From NCBI GenBank assembly GCA_023374025.1, contig SIJG01000048.1, forward strand, positions 20,511 through 84,510: a stretch of 64,000 nt of DNA, in the 5' to 3' direction. This DNA comes from Heterodera schachtii. Lineage: Eukaryota > Nematoda > Chromadorea > Rhabditida > Heteroderidae. Of this stretch, positions 35,022 to 46,786 are shown piece by piece. Position 1 is the stretch's first letter. Each line of letters begins with the position of its first letter. The translations under genes and the position numbers were made by a program. Under the pieces are notes generated by a model. That model was not told the DNA's origin and did not search any database. It saw only the letters and a program-made list of their open reading frames with translations.

Positions 35022-36019
35022 AGCAACAAATTTTCAAATATTATATTGATTCACTTGATAAAATACTTCTTCAAGCTCTTTAAATCTGTCAAATATCAAT
35101 TTAAGAAATCATAAAATCAAAATAGTGAATAAAATATCTTTGTTGTATTATTGGAATCAATAATATTTTCCACATTTTTGTGCCTAATTTTTCTCTTTGA
35201 ATTTAGATTCTTTAATTTAGTTAACCTTCAAGTAATCTCAACTTTTTTAAGGTATCTAATAAGTAATTACCAATTCTTTTTTTTAATTCGCAAAAAATTC
35301 TAAAAATTTTGGAGCTAAATTTTACGAAATACACTATTAATATTTATACATTTTTGTAAGAAAAAATTTCAAAGACCCAAATTTATGTCCTAGAGTGCGA
35401 ATATTGGCCATTCTGTATGTGTTCTGCATCATTAGAAAGGGGTTGCTTTAATGATTATGCACCCATAAATTTGAGGCTTTTTAGATAAGTCTGTTTTCCA
35501 TTTTTTTAGAACCTATTTGGGCGGTTTTTAGAGCCAAAAATGGAGCCCTAATGCGTACACACCAATGTCAGACAAAAAGCACCGTAATTCTACAAATTCA
35601 GTGTCATTTAAAAGCCCTACATCTCAAGACGATAATGTAATATGATGTTAAGTCAATTTGATGGTTTCAATTTGCAATAAAATTTCAAAAAATTCGGTTA
35701 CGGAACCCGTGATTTTCTCGGGTTTTTGGTATTATTCGGTAGCTCTAAGTTTTTTTTTACCCTGCAAAATTTCAAAATTTTTTTTATTGTTTTTGAGTAA
35801 CGCCCATTTTGATGGTTTTTGAGTAATTTCATAGCACCAAATTGTGTAAAAGTCTGGCCCTGACCTCTAGGCCATCCTCGCTGGTTCATTAATCATTACG
35901 ACTGCTCGAACAATCGTAAACAAGTTCTTCAGATTTTTTAATTTTCTGGACTTATGCATTGGAATTTTTAAATACTAAGAATTATTTGTTTAAAAAAACA
36001 TTGGAAACAAAAGCAAGTA
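35022..36019. other. Intergenic
   Basis: No gene supported. Contains GCCCATTTTGATGGTTTTTG, which recurs near 63.27 and 63.83 kb beside the AAGTTAT-type relics. Confidence 0.4.
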
Positions 36020-36320
36020 TTTCATGACCGGAACTATATTATGGCTCAATCAAAGCATCCCAAAAAATTGGCTCTATTTCTTTAAGCGACTACTAAAGTG
36101 GCTTTGGATGTTTTTGGGTGTCGGACATATGATCCATAATTTTCCAAATTTTAAAATTGAAATATACACTTCGTCTAATGGTTCATCCTTGGCCCAACAA
36201 CGAATGTCCGTTTCCGATGAACGCACAGTGACCAATCCTTCACTACACACGCACAGAGTGCCGTTGCAGTATGAACCAAACATGCAATTTTGGGACAGTG
36301 TTAGTTGGGCGCCGATCGGT
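36020..36320 (-). pseudogene. Cys-rich (EB/EGF-like) exon, copy 2
   Basis: Minus-strand frame from about 36300 down to 36074: Cys spacing C-x5-C-x4-C-x-C (CMFGSYCNGTLCVCSEGLV) then ETDIRCWAKDEP, ending SRLKK stop. This looks like one EB or EGF-like module of a secreted or surface protein. No signal peptide or further modules seen next to it. The plus-strand copy at 13.7 kb is broken. It may be a surviving exon or a relic. Confidence 0.42.
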
Positions 36321-36529
36321 TCAGTGTCGTGAAAATGAAGGTAAAAGTATGACTGACATCATTGGATTGGAAATACATACACATGTGTGTTATGGCCGGT
36401 TCCGGAGCCCCAAGAATTTCAGTATTCCGGAGGATAAAAATCTCCGAAACTGAATTTTTTAAATTTTATTCGCAAGAAATCATTTTTTTCGTCTTTTTAT
36501 TGCATAACTTTTTTGGTGAACGATACCTA

Positions 36530-36870
36530 TCTCGTACTGCTCCGACTCATACTCTTCTTAGACAAAAAAAATCGTCATAACTTGCCAAAGTCGACTATTT
36601 AAACATTCTTAGTATCATTCAATAGCCCTTAAGTTACTCAATCTATAGGCAAAATTTCAAAAAATTTGACCATACATATTGAAAGTTATGGAAATTTTTT
36701 ACGCTTTTTGATCATAATTTTTTGATGAAAACGATAAACTTTTTTGAATTTTGCTTATAGATAGAGAATGTTAAAAGATATCTAATGATGCCAAGAATAT
36801 TTATTTAGTCGAATCTTACAAGTATGACGATTTTTTGTCGAAAAACAGTACGAGTCCGGGCAGTACGAGT
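36530..36870. mobile_element. MITE with ACTCGTACTG inverted repeats, copy 2
   Basis: Left TCTCGTACTGCTCCGACTC; right CAGTACGAGTCCGGGCAGTA. The two ends are inverted copies of about 25 bp. No coding region. Confidence 0.75.
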
Positions 36871-36889
36871 TGGCCGATAATTTGCATTG

Positions 36890-37440
36890 CTTTGTAGTGC
36901 CATGTTTAGTACTTCTTCCACATTTGCGCATAATACGTCAATTTGTTCTTTGGTCACGTTCATGTTGTTTGCAGCAGTGAACTGGCCGCCGAACTCATCA
37001 AAACCCTTGGCATCTGAGAATTGCGAAAAAATGCACGAAATGAGAAATTTAATTCCTCATTCACCTCTGTCGATTTTTTTTAAGTGGGTGAATGCTTTCT
37101 TGTTTGTTATGCACTCGGTCACGTTACACGAAAAGCAGCCGTTAAATTTCATCCAACCGATTTCTGCATATGGGGCCAATGGCACAAAATGCTTTTCCAT
37201 AACAACCTACGTGTTTTCGTTCTTCTCCAAAATGAATTCATCCAAACAATTTTTTAAAATTATATTTGAAAAAAAACTCTACCGTTGGAAAGTATTTGGG
37301 TTACAGAAACAGCAGTATGTTTTCTGTTGGGCAATTTGCACCACAAATAATGATTTTAAAAATGGTAAAAAGGAAAAGAAAAGCAATGAAATAGCACATT
37401 TAAATTGCAAAAACAATAAAATAAAAATGCTATTTTATTT
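36890..37440 (-). pseudogene. Relic of an unidentified gene (block A, copy 2)
   Basis: Minus strand. Readable pieces: KHFVPLAPYAEIGWMKFNGC, CNVTECITNKKAFTHLKK, GFDEFGGQFTAANNMNV, TKEQIDVLCANVEEVLNMAL. Frames change several times and stops occur, so it is dead or has many introns. Better preserved than its partner at 12.4-12.98 kb. Family not recognised. Confidence 0.5.
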
Positions 37441-37734
37441 CTAGCCAATTTTAGAATAAAAAAGGACTAAGCTGAATTTTGAAATTATGAAGAAAATATC
37501 AACGTCAACGTTGATATTTATTAAAACAATGTTCGCTAAAAGAAAAATGTTGGTTTGCCTTTCTCTATTTTAAGACATAGAAGACACAATTCAAAATAAT
37601 AAAGGCAGCAATTCAGTATGAAAATTATGTTTTCATGTCTATTTTTTTTTTGTATTTAATAAAATTTTTAAAAATTTTGTTTTTTTTTGAAATGCAAAAT
37701 GTTTCAAAAAATAATATATAAAAAAAAAAATTAA
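37441..37734. other. Intergenic
   Basis: AT-rich spacer; nothing supported. Confidence 0.35.
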
Positions 37735-37879
37735 TTACCTCTTGGATTTAAAGACTAAATAGTTTTTAATACGAAAAGCTAAACCAAAAATTATGGGGTA
37801 TGCAAAAGTGGATATTAAATCATGTAGAAGAATCCAATAACCGAACGGATATCCTATTTTAAAAAATATTATAATAGAA

Positions 37880-38340
37880 ATTTTAATTTTAATTTACATT
37901 TACATAGGTTTATATTTAAAGGGATAAAGAATTGAAAGAGAATATGTGAAATTCACAAAGGTGATCACGAAAATTGTAAATAGGAGCTTATTGGTGATTA
38001 TCAGCTCGGCCTTCTGCAACACTGATTCAGTTTTTATTTCATGAATAATTAGCTGTAATTTTGAGAATTGCACAAAAATGATCATAAAATAGAAATGCGA
38101 GAGAATTTCACAATTTCTGCTATTTATGTGTTAAATATAAAACAATTGAACTGTTGCAGGTTGACAAGCGCTATAATCTCCGATTTACTATTTACGCGAT
38201 ATACTTTGTGGAACTCTGACATTTTCAGCTCATTATCCTCTAATTATAAACAAGCAGCAATGTTCCGGATGGATCGAGTTCAAATCGCCAATAAGCCCAA
38301 AATTTACAATTTTCTCCTGTAAACTTATACAGTTTAAATT
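37880..38340 (-). pseudogene. Second receptor fragment inside the broken copy
   Basis: 37900-38085 on the minus strand reads QKAELIITNKLLFTIFVITF, then VNFTYSLSILYPF, like a late transmembrane helix of another chemoreceptor. 38370-38430 repeats part of it (TGTTGCAGAAGG ... TTTACAATTTTC). The 50-bp edges of this insert resemble each other (TAGAAAT(T/C)TTAATTTTAATT), hinting at duplication during insertion. Confidence 0.35.
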
Positions 38341-38479
38341 TAGATATGAGAAATTGAAACGTTGAAAATATCACAAAAGTATCATGAAAATTGTAAATCT
38401 GAGATTATTGACGTTGATCAGCCCAATCCTTCTGCAACACTTAGGTTTATCTTTAATGGATAAGGAGTTGAACTCCAGT

Positions 38480-38885
38480 CTGGCAATTTCAAAAAAAATT
38501 CGCATTTAAAAAAAAAAGAAAAGTTCGCAAAAAATGGTGAAAATATTTATTAAAAATGCCAAAATGACGGCGAAAACACAAATTTCTCATATTTTTGGGG
38601 GTGTAATTTTTAAAAATTTCCTAAAAGTCGAATTTTAGGGGTGTATTTGTTGCTTTTTTGCATTTTTCTTGTGAAAATTTCCAAAAAAAAGCCAAAATAT
38701 GGACTAAAAACGCAAAAATAGCGAAATATGGATTTATTCCCGAAAACCCCCGAAATATGGATTTATATTGACTAAAAACTTTCACCAAATCAAAAAATTT
38801 TAACGTAGAAATGCTATTTTTGAGCCCATTTCTTCATAGCATATTCGCAGAAAAAATATGTTAATCCATATAATTTACAACCCTA
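38480..38885. mobile_element. Partial hAT-like MITE
   Basis: Right end TTACAACCCTA; interior words AAATATGGATTTAT and ATATTTTTGGGGGTGTA. Related in style to the 10737 element. Left boundary not clear. Confidence 0.4.
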
Positions 38886-39502
38886 CTATTTTGAAAAATA
38901 TTATTATGTAATAGAAATCTTAATTTTAATTTATATTTATATTAAAAGAATATCCGGCCAAAACAATTTGGTCGTAGAGATTAATTCCGAGGGTTTCTGC
39001 GACGAATTCGTCTTCCAATATTGCGTGTTCAGCAGGCGGAAAATAATAAATGAACATATGAACACAAAAAGCAAATGGGAATAAAAGCATCAGAAAAAGG
39101 ATTAAAAAATATTTTTGGGACGAAATATTTTTTTCACTTAAATTTGAAAAATTTTAAAGATATTTAATTAATTAATTAATTAAATAATTAGCGTACCGAA
39201 CAATCACCAAATAGCGAAAAATAAATTGTGACACATAGCCAAACATGGACACATAGAGAAGAAAAATCCAACAAACCAAAGCCAACAAATTCCAAATTCT
39301 GTTTTGCACACACAATTGACTCTAATTCACCTTTCCGTTATAAAACCATGCTAAAATAATAAATAATAATAATAATTAGGGCCGCGATTTCTAGTGAAAA
39401 AACTTTTTTTTTTGCTCGATTGATTTGAAGAAAGGAGCTCAAAAAACGCATTTCTGCATTAAAATTTTTTCATTTGGACGTCATTTTTCGTCACTAGAAA
39501 TC

Positions 39503-40563
39503 TGTGGAGAAAGAAGGTGGTCAAACTGGGGGAGCGGAGAGGGAGGGGGGTAGGAGTTCAAGACTCGCTTGTCAAGCGGTGACGCCGTCGCTGGAGGAAT
39601 GACGCAAGAACACGGCGGGAGAGAGAGAGAGAGACAATGAAACGAGGGGGGGGGACATCCCGTTCAATGTCCGAATGCCGATTTCTCCCCAAAAACCTTA
39701 GTCCCCCTTCTTTTCCCGACCCGACCCCGGCAACGTCCAACAATTCAGTTTATTTAAAGCAAAAGGGGAGACGCCGGAGGATTGGTGAATCGGCAGAGCA
39801 TTCAAAAATTGTAGAAGTGATTATATAGAAGTGTGTGTTGGATATGAGAGTAACAAAACTTAAGTAGCAAAGAAAAAGGGGAGGGACGACGGCCGACATA
39901 CGATAAAAAAAGGGGGGGGGGGGAATGTGATTATGCAAAAAGGCAAGGGGAGATGAGATGGGCCAAAAGCAAAACAAAGAGAAAAGAAGGGGAGAGGAGC
40001 ACGATTTGACAAATAGAAAATTGGCGGGCCATTGACACAAAAGGGAGAGAAGGAAAGGAAGAAAATGTGTTGACAGCAAATTGTGAAGAAAAAAAAGGGG
40101 GGAGCAGAAAAGTGGGGACAAAGAGGGGGGGGTGATCGGTGAACATTTAGCGAAAGTGAACTTTCAACACAAAAATGAGAAAATTGGATGACCAATGGCT
40201 TACATAGAGAAAAGGAAAAGCGAAGGAGGAAAAGAAGGGGAGGGGACAAAAAATAAACCCTTTTTTCTTCCGTCCCTCGTCGCTTTCGCGACACTGCCCC
40301 TCTCCTCAGTTCTTTCCGAGAAGGAAAGGAAGAAAATGTGTTGACAGCAAATTGTGAAGAAAAAAAAGGGCGGAGCAGAAAAGTGGGGGACAAAGAGGGG
40401 GGTGATCGGTGAACATTTAGCGAAAGTGAACTTTCAACACAAAAATGAGAAAATTGGATGACCAATGGCTTACATAGAGAAAAGGAAAAGCGAAGGAGGA
40501 AAAGAAGGGGAGGGGACAAAAAATAAACCCTTTTTTCTTCCGTCCCTCGTCCCTTTCGCGACA
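39503..40563 (-). repeat. BEL/Pao 3' LTR
   Basis: 1061 bp. Contains a tandem duplication of about 270 bp (about 40046-40318 and 40318-40563) whose unit includes the LTR edge and the polypurine tract (copy at 40294-40320). Differences from the other LTR are mostly lengths of G runs. Confidence 0.93.
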
Positions 40564-40577
40564 CTGCCCCTCTCCTC
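40564..40577 (-). other. Polypurine tract of the BEL/Pao element
   Basis: On the coding strand GAGGAGAGGGGCAG lies directly against the 3' LTR (TGTCGCG). This is the expected plus-strand primer site. Confidence 0.75.
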
Positions 40578-40767
40578 AGTTCTTTCCGAGCTGGTCGGTC
40601 ACTTCAGTCGGCGTGGGCAGCACAAACAGGGCATTCGAGAGGTTCAAGAGTTCGGCCTGGACGTCTCCCAAGCGCTCCTGCATCGATGCCACCCACCAAG
40701 CCAAAGCAGGGGGAAGGCCGGTGGAGTCGTCAAGTCAGCGTGAGCGGTGGAGAGGAGGGCAGCGGTA

Positions 40768-43700
40768 TTATGAGTCCTGTAGCGCAGAACCCAAAGCGAT
40801 CGGTGCAAATCGGGAGGAAGAGAAGAATGGAGGTGGAGAGGATAAGTCCGGGGGTTTCTCGGGACGCTCTCGACTTTGCCAGGGCGGGCCGGAAGGGAGG
40901 CGGGGGGAGGGGGGTTCGGAGGGAGAGGGGGTGTCGGAGGGAGACGACGACTGGGGAGTGAAGCCGGAGGGGGGGGGGGCGACAAATTGAGTGGGCTGAG
41001 GGCGACGGCGGGGATAATAACGGGGGTTGAGGCGTCTGCCGTTTGGTGGAGAGTATGATCTCTGGAGGTGGACGCGACGGTGGAGGGGGGAGCGGGAACG
41101 GCGAGACGGGGAGTGGTGAGCGGAACGCAGATTGGAGGACGATTTTTCTGCCGCCTCGTCGGTCGCCGACGGTGCGCTGGAGCAGACGACCGAAGCTAAC
41201 TTAGGGATTGGAAAACCGGGCAGGGGGTCAAATATGCGGTTGTCCTCGTCGCCGCTGTCCTCGCGAGTTTTGGGCGGACGAACTAAGGCTCTCTTATTCA
41301 TATTCGTTTTAATCTGAAAAGGCGGGGCCGATGATGAGCGATAATGAGACGGGTGGGGGGAATTCGAGGGGGGAGCGGCGGTCACACCGGCAGAGGTGGT
41401 AGGCGCAGGGGGGGCACAGGTTTGTGTTTCATCCCGCGCGAGTCTAGGGGGGGGAGGGCCCGAAGTCCATCCCCGGCGGCCATTTCCGCCGGCCGATTGT
41501 CCTTTTGATACACGATTTGACGAGGCCGATCAGTCGCTCATAGCAAGCTCCCATCCATGGACTGTAGGCGGGAATGAAGTCCCACTGAATGCCTCGGCGC
41601 GCGGCAAATGTGACGGGGTCGGTTTCGGCCGGAGGACCGGTCAGAATGTCGATAGCCTTGCTCGTTTGGACGAATGTCGGGGCGTTGTCACTCATAATTC
41701 GTTTTGGTCGCCCACGCCGACTAATGAACCGCCGTAAGACATTGACGAAGCTTGGGGCTGACAGATCGGTGGTTGCTTCGAGATACACGGCTCGGGTGAC
41801 GAAGCAGGTGATGATGACCAGGTAGGTCTTGGTGAGCAATCCGCCGCTTAGTCGAGAAGGGGGTGGGCCCGGCAAAGTCGAGACCGACGAACTCAAAGGG
41901 ATTAGCCGGTTTGACGCGCATGGAGGGCAAAGGGGGCATGGTTGGCCTCGCAAAAGGGGGTGCCGTGATTCTCCTACAGGACGGGCAGCCGTGGAGGATT
42001 CCGCGAATGGTTCGCCGAGCTTGTGGCATCCAGTAACGGCCCAAAAACTCGGTGAGGGTCCAGTCGACGCCGGCGTGTTTGAGATCGGCGTGTACTTCCT
42101 GGACTATCAGCCGGGTCAGGGGAGAATGCCGATCGAGGAGGACTGGCGAGGCGAGAGTGGGCGGGCCGGTTGCGTATATGAGTCGGGTTTTGAGGCACAA
42201 AAGGCCGTCCTCGTTGACAACGGTGGGGTGCTTATCGTAGCCGTTCAGTAAGCGGTGTTGGTCTTGTCGGATGAGGAAGGTCCGAGCTGCTCGGAAGGCG
42301 TCTCCAGTCGGGGGACCGCTCTTTGGGATGGTGGAGGTGCCAATTTTGAGCCAATTTGGACGACAGCGCCCGATGAATTGGAAGACGAGAATGGTCGTTC
42401 CGAGGAGGGTGAGCATTGTGCTGAAGCGTGCTGGGCAACGAGAGGAAGCGGCACCTGGCTCTGCTTGGCCAAGAGAGTCTTGGTTTCCGATTCTTCACAC
42501 GGAAAATCGGGGGAGGGATGGCTGGCTGGTGTTGCGAACGTTAGCTCGTCTGGCCAGTCGGTTTCCAGGTTTGTGAGCCACTCTGGCCCTTTCCACCACA
42601 TTTGACGAGTGCAGAGCTCTGCCGGAGTACAGCCTCTCGTCGCTATGTCAGCGGGATTTTGGTCGGTTCTGACGAAATGGAAGGTGGTGGTTGGCCCTTG
42701 CCGAATCTCGACGAGTCTTCGCTGTTCGAATTGGGCCTTGGGCTCCTCGGACTTCACCCATGAGAGGGCAATTTGAGAGTCGGACCATAAATGTCGCTCT
42801 TCGATCGGACGGCGGAGCTCTTTCTCGGCGAAACGCATGGCGCGGATGCCGACGAGGATTGCGAGGAGTTCGAGCCGAGGGATGGTAAAGCGCTGATTTG
42901 CTGTTCGTGGCCGGAGGCGGTTTTTGGCGAAAATTAGGTTGGCTTGGGAGCTATCGGCAGTCTCGCTTCGGATGTAAACGGCAGCGGCAAAGGTGTGTTC
43001 AGACGCATCACAAAAAACGTGGAGTTGTAGGCGACTTTGTTTGCCGAGGATGGAGTGCCTGGGGACGACGATCGTTTGGTTTTGCCAAAGGGAAAGGGTT
43101 TGGCTCCAAGTTTGCGCCTCGGTGTCAGGGAGGGGGGCGTCCCAGGCGGTTCCTTCTCCCCATAGCCGTTGGAAAAGCCGTTTGGCGGGCAGAAGACATG
43201 GCCCGACGAGTCCGAGCGGGTCGAACGTGATGCTCAGGACTGAACGCCGTGTGGCGGTGGCGTCTGTGTCTTTCGGAAGACTGAAGGTGATGCAGTCGCT
43301 TGGGGTGTCCCAGGTCAGGCCCAAAACTTTGGCCGGTGTTTTGTCGAGTCGGTCGTCCTCGGGAATTTGCTTCATGACGTTTGGGGAGTGGCTGAGGAAC
43401 TCTCGGAGGTTCATGTCGGCGTCTTCGAGGATTTGTTTGGCGATTGATGACTTGTCGATTGCCTCCTCCTCCGTCTCTCACTCGATGAGGAGATTGTCGA
43501 CATACATATTCGCGGCCAATTCCTTGGCGAATGGGTGCTCGTGCTTGTCGAAATGTTGGAGGAGAACGGCAGCGAGGATGAAAGGGGAACAAGTTGCGCC
43601 GAAAACGAGCCGTTTGTAGCGATAAACGAGGAGATTATCGCCTGAGACGGGCCGGGAGGGGTCTTTCAGCCAGAGCATTTTGCAGAAGCGTCTGTCGTCC

Positions 43701-45373
43701 GGCTCGACTTCGATGGCATGGAAAGCCCCCTGGACGTCAGCCAAAACAGGCATCGTTGCCGATCGGAAGCGAAGGAGAATCCCGCAAAGGTCGGGAAGCA
43801 GTACGGGTCCGCGGTGGAGGCAGTCGTTAAGGCTAGGAGTGCCCTTGGCATGAGCACTGGCGTCAATGACGATTCGCAGTTTCTTGGGATTGATGACGGC
43901 GTGGTGAGGCAGAAAGTGCTCGTCGTTGTCTCGCCCGGTCAACTCAATGATGTCGGCATCCATCTGCCGTGTCAATTCGGCGGAATAGCGGTCGAGAAGC
44001 TCGGGGGAGCATTGCAGCCGCTTGGTCGTTGAAAGAAGTCGGCGATATGCGATGGCCCAATTCGAGGGAAGTGGAGGACGAGGGTCCCGCCAGGTGAGAC
44101 GAACGGAGTACCGGCCAGACGGTAACTGGCGGACGGTATTGCTGAATTGCTGCATAGCAACCTGGTCGTCGTTCTGATTGGGGTCGTCGGTGATTCCAAT
44201 CGCTTCGAGACTCCAAAAGTTATTGACCGCACGTGATGAGGGGAATTATTCGATGTTGCTGGGGTGGGAGGTCAGCATGGCGATTGTCGGGGTGTGTCTA
44301 GGGGCCTCGGGAAACTCTGCTTCCCCACCGACCATCGGACCGAAGACAGTTTGAATGAGGTGGAGCCCGGAGTGTAGCGTTGAACAGCCGGTGAAGAATT
44401 CCCAGAATTCTCGTATGCCAATCAAAATGTCCGGCGCTTTTTCGACGACCTTGAGGATTGGCGTCCGACGGTGGATAGCCCTCGATCATTCGTCGTGGTG
44501 GGGAGCCCTTCTCGAGGTACTGTAGGAGGAGGAGGTGTTTTTGGAAGGCAGGGTACTGGCGTGAGTGGACGGCAAAGTCGAAGGCGGCCCAAAAGGTGAC
44601 CCATTCTTCGGCCGATCCGCTGAACCTCGGGATCTCGATCCGGCTGACTCGAAGAGCATCGTCGTCGTTGGTTGGCGGCCGGGCATTGCCGTGGTTTGGT
44701 TCCCAGCGACGGGTTCTGGGAAAGGAATTGTTGGGCGGAAACGCCGGGATCGCTGATAAGTCAGGTCTTGGTCGGCTTGTGTTGCGTTGAAAGGCTGCCG
44801 TACATTTTCTTGGTGTGTTGTGATTGGTGGGTCGGCGGGTTGGCGAGGGCGTCGAGTCCGGTTTTCGTCGTCGGCTCCGTGGTCAGACAAAGCCCGACTG
44901 CTGCTGCGAGAAGAGATGGCATCAGTCGTGTCGAATCGGGCCTCGATATAGACTTGGAGGCCGTCAAGGATGAGCTGGGCTTTGGAAAGAAGTGTGACGA
45001 TTGGCCATTCTTCGACGTTTGGGTCGGCCTGCTCGTCGTCGAAAGTCGGGAGTGCAGCCAGGAGGTCTTCCTCCGCCTGTTTCAGAAACGGGTCGCCCAA
45101 CTGTCGGATGTAGGCGAAGCATTCCCGCAGCATGCCGTTGATTCGGTCGATGCTCCTCTGCAGCAATTGACGATCGGTTCTTACGCCCTTGGCGAGTTTG
45201 GTCTCCTCGGCGAGCGGGATTTCCTCTGGCGCCATCCTGGTGAATTCAGCGAGCCTCCCGACCCTTTGTCGGAGGCGCTTGACGAGGTCCGAAAGGGTTC
45301 GGACTTCGGCGGTGAGACGTTGACGAATGAGTTCCGACATTTCCGAAAGTCTAGGATTGGCGGCTGGACGCAA
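40768..45373 (-). pseudogene. BEL/Pao gag-pol, broken
   Basis: Start ATG at 45373 with a helical gag N-terminus (MRPAANPRLSEMSELI...). About 44650-44470: DUF1759-like part (PRFSGSAEEWVTFWAAFDF) in a shifted frame. 44460-44290: protease C-terminus only (APDILIGIREFWEFF, TVFGP). 44235-43480: reverse transcriptase (FLPHHAVINP, LRIVIDASA, LADVQGAFHAIEV) with YVDN where YVDD is usual, followed by TGA. 43414-42245: RNase H (HVFCDASEHTFAAA, IPRLELLAI, WSDSQIALSW). 42416-41444: integrase zinc part (HAGVDWTLTEFLGRYWMPQA, CPSCRR) and catalytic core (FVGLDFAGP, SDNAPTF, YSPWMGACYERLIG) across a frame change. 41385-40768: Pro/Arg/Ser-rich tail. It cannot make a full polyprotein. Confidence 0.93.
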
Positions 45374-45695
45374 GAGTCGGGCTTGGTTGGTCGAGAGCCT
45401 AGGGAAGGCGGCTGTCGGTTGGTGGCTTGAGTGGAGATTGGCCGAGAGCCCAAGAGGGACGGCTGACGATAAGAGTTGAGTGGTGAAAGCCGGGAGCCTA
45501 AAGGGTCGGCTGGCGGCGGAGAGATGAGCGATGAGGGGGTCGAAAAGCCTTAAAAGGACGGCTGACGACTCAATTGAGGGCCTGTCGGAAGCCTAAAGGG
45601 GGGCTGGCGACAAAGAGTTGGGTGGTGATTGGTGCCGGGTGCCCAAGATGGTCAGCGGACGGCGAAGTGTAGAGTGGAGAGAGGCCGGGTTTTAT

Positions 45696-45713
45696 TCCCG
45701 GGTCGTGGCACCA
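45696..45713 (-). other. Likely tRNA primer-binding site
   Basis: The plus strand reads TCCCGGGTCGTGGCACCA, i.e. like the last 18 nt of a tRNA ending CCA, placed 9 nt inside the 5' LTR. The tRNA identity was not determined. Confidence 0.65.
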
Positions 45714-45722
45714 AAAACAGTT

Positions 45723-46786
45723 TGTGGAGAAAGAAGGTGGTCAAACTGGGGGAGCGGAGAGGGAGGGGGGTAGGAGTTCAAGACTCGCTTGTCAAGCGGT
45801 GACGCCGTCGCTGGAGGAATGACGCAAGAACACGGCGGGAGAGAGAGAGAGAGACAATGAAACGAGGGGGGGGGGGGACATCCCGTTCAATGTCCGAATG
45901 CCGATTTCTCCCCAAAAACCTTAGTCCCCCTTCTTTTCCCGACCCGACCCCGGCAACGTCCAACAATTCAGTTTATTTAAAGCAAAAGGGGAGACGCCGG
46001 AGGATTGGTGAATCGGCAGAGCATTCAAAAATTGTAGAAGTGATTATATAGAAGTGTGTGTTGGATATGAGAGTAACAAAACTTAAGTAGCAAAGAAAAA
46101 GGGGAGGGACGACGGCCGACATACGATAAAAAAAAGGGGGGGGGGAATGTGATTATGCAAAAAGGCAAGGGGAGATGAGATGGGCCAAAAGCAAAACAAA
46201 GAGAAAAGAAGGGGAGAGGAGCACGATTTGACAAATAGAAAATTGGCGGGCCATTGACACAAAAGGGAGAGAAGGAAAGGAAGAAAATGTGTTGACAGCA
46301 AATTGTGAAGAAAAAAAAGGGGGGAGCAGAAAAGTGGGGGACAAAGAGGGGGGGGTGATCGGTGAACATTTAGCGAAAGTGAACTTTCAACACAAAAATG
46401 AGAAAATTGGATGACCAATGGCTTACATAGAGAAAAGGAAAAGCGAAGGAGGAAAAGAAGGGGAGGGGACAAAAAATAAACCCTTTTTTCTTCCGTCCCT
46501 CGTCGCTTTCGCGACACTGCCCCTCTCCTCAGTTCTTTCCGAGAAGGAAAGGAAGAAAATGTGTTGACAGCAAATTGTGAAGAAAAAAAGGGGGGAGCAG
46601 AAAAGTGGGGGACAAAGAGGGGGGGTGATCGGTGAACATTTAGCGAAAGTGAACTTTCAACACAAAAATGAGAAAATTGGATGACCAATGGCTTACATAG
46701 AGAAAAGGAAAAGCGAAGGAGGAAAAGAAGGGGAGGGGACAAAAAATAAACCCTTTTTTCTTCCGTCCCTCGTCGCTTTCGCGACA
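45723..46786 (-). repeat. BEL/Pao 5' LTR
   Basis: 1064 bp; carries the same internal duplication with an embedded polypurine tract (46517-46543) as the 3' LTR. The long open frames on its minus strand are low-complexity. Confidence 0.93.

Larger units (their letters stand above)
37735..39350 (-). pseudogene. Broken inverted copy of the STR/SRD-like receptor
   Basis: Minus strand, matching exons 3, 4 and 5 of the gene at 32.8-35.0 kb. Exon 3 equivalent (39197-39350) has lost about 25 bp and is out of frame; exon 4 equivalent (about 38948-39138) is still open (ISSQKYFLILFLMLLFPFAF); exon 5 equivalent (about 37742-37855) has a small deletion leading to a stop after FFYMI. The intron between them is enlarged to about 1 kb by insertions. 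Exons 1-2 and 6-8 are absent; the intron-2 side continues beyond a large insertion at 47.25-47.65 kb. Confidence 0.85.
39503..46786 (-). mobile_element. BEL/Pao LTR retrotransposon, defective
   Basis: 7.28 kb with LTRs 39503-40563 and 45723-46786 (TG...CA) and a perfect 5-bp target duplication AAATC (39498-39502, 46787-46791). Coding is on the minus strand: gag, protease remnant, reverse transcriptase, RNase H, integrase. The element is strikingly GC-rich compared with the host DNA. Breaks: in-frame stops at 44246-44248 and 43478-43480, frame changes in gag and integrase, and an internal deletion that fuses the gag (DUF1759-like) segment to the end of the protease. LTRs are nearly identical, so insertion was recent although the coding part is dead. 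Confidence 0.96.

Noticed and set aside
39860..40564. Hydrophobic Ser/Phe/Pro-rich ORF of 234 residues on the minus strand
   Set aside because: Falls in the LTR and owes its length to the internal LTR duplication; no gag or env features.
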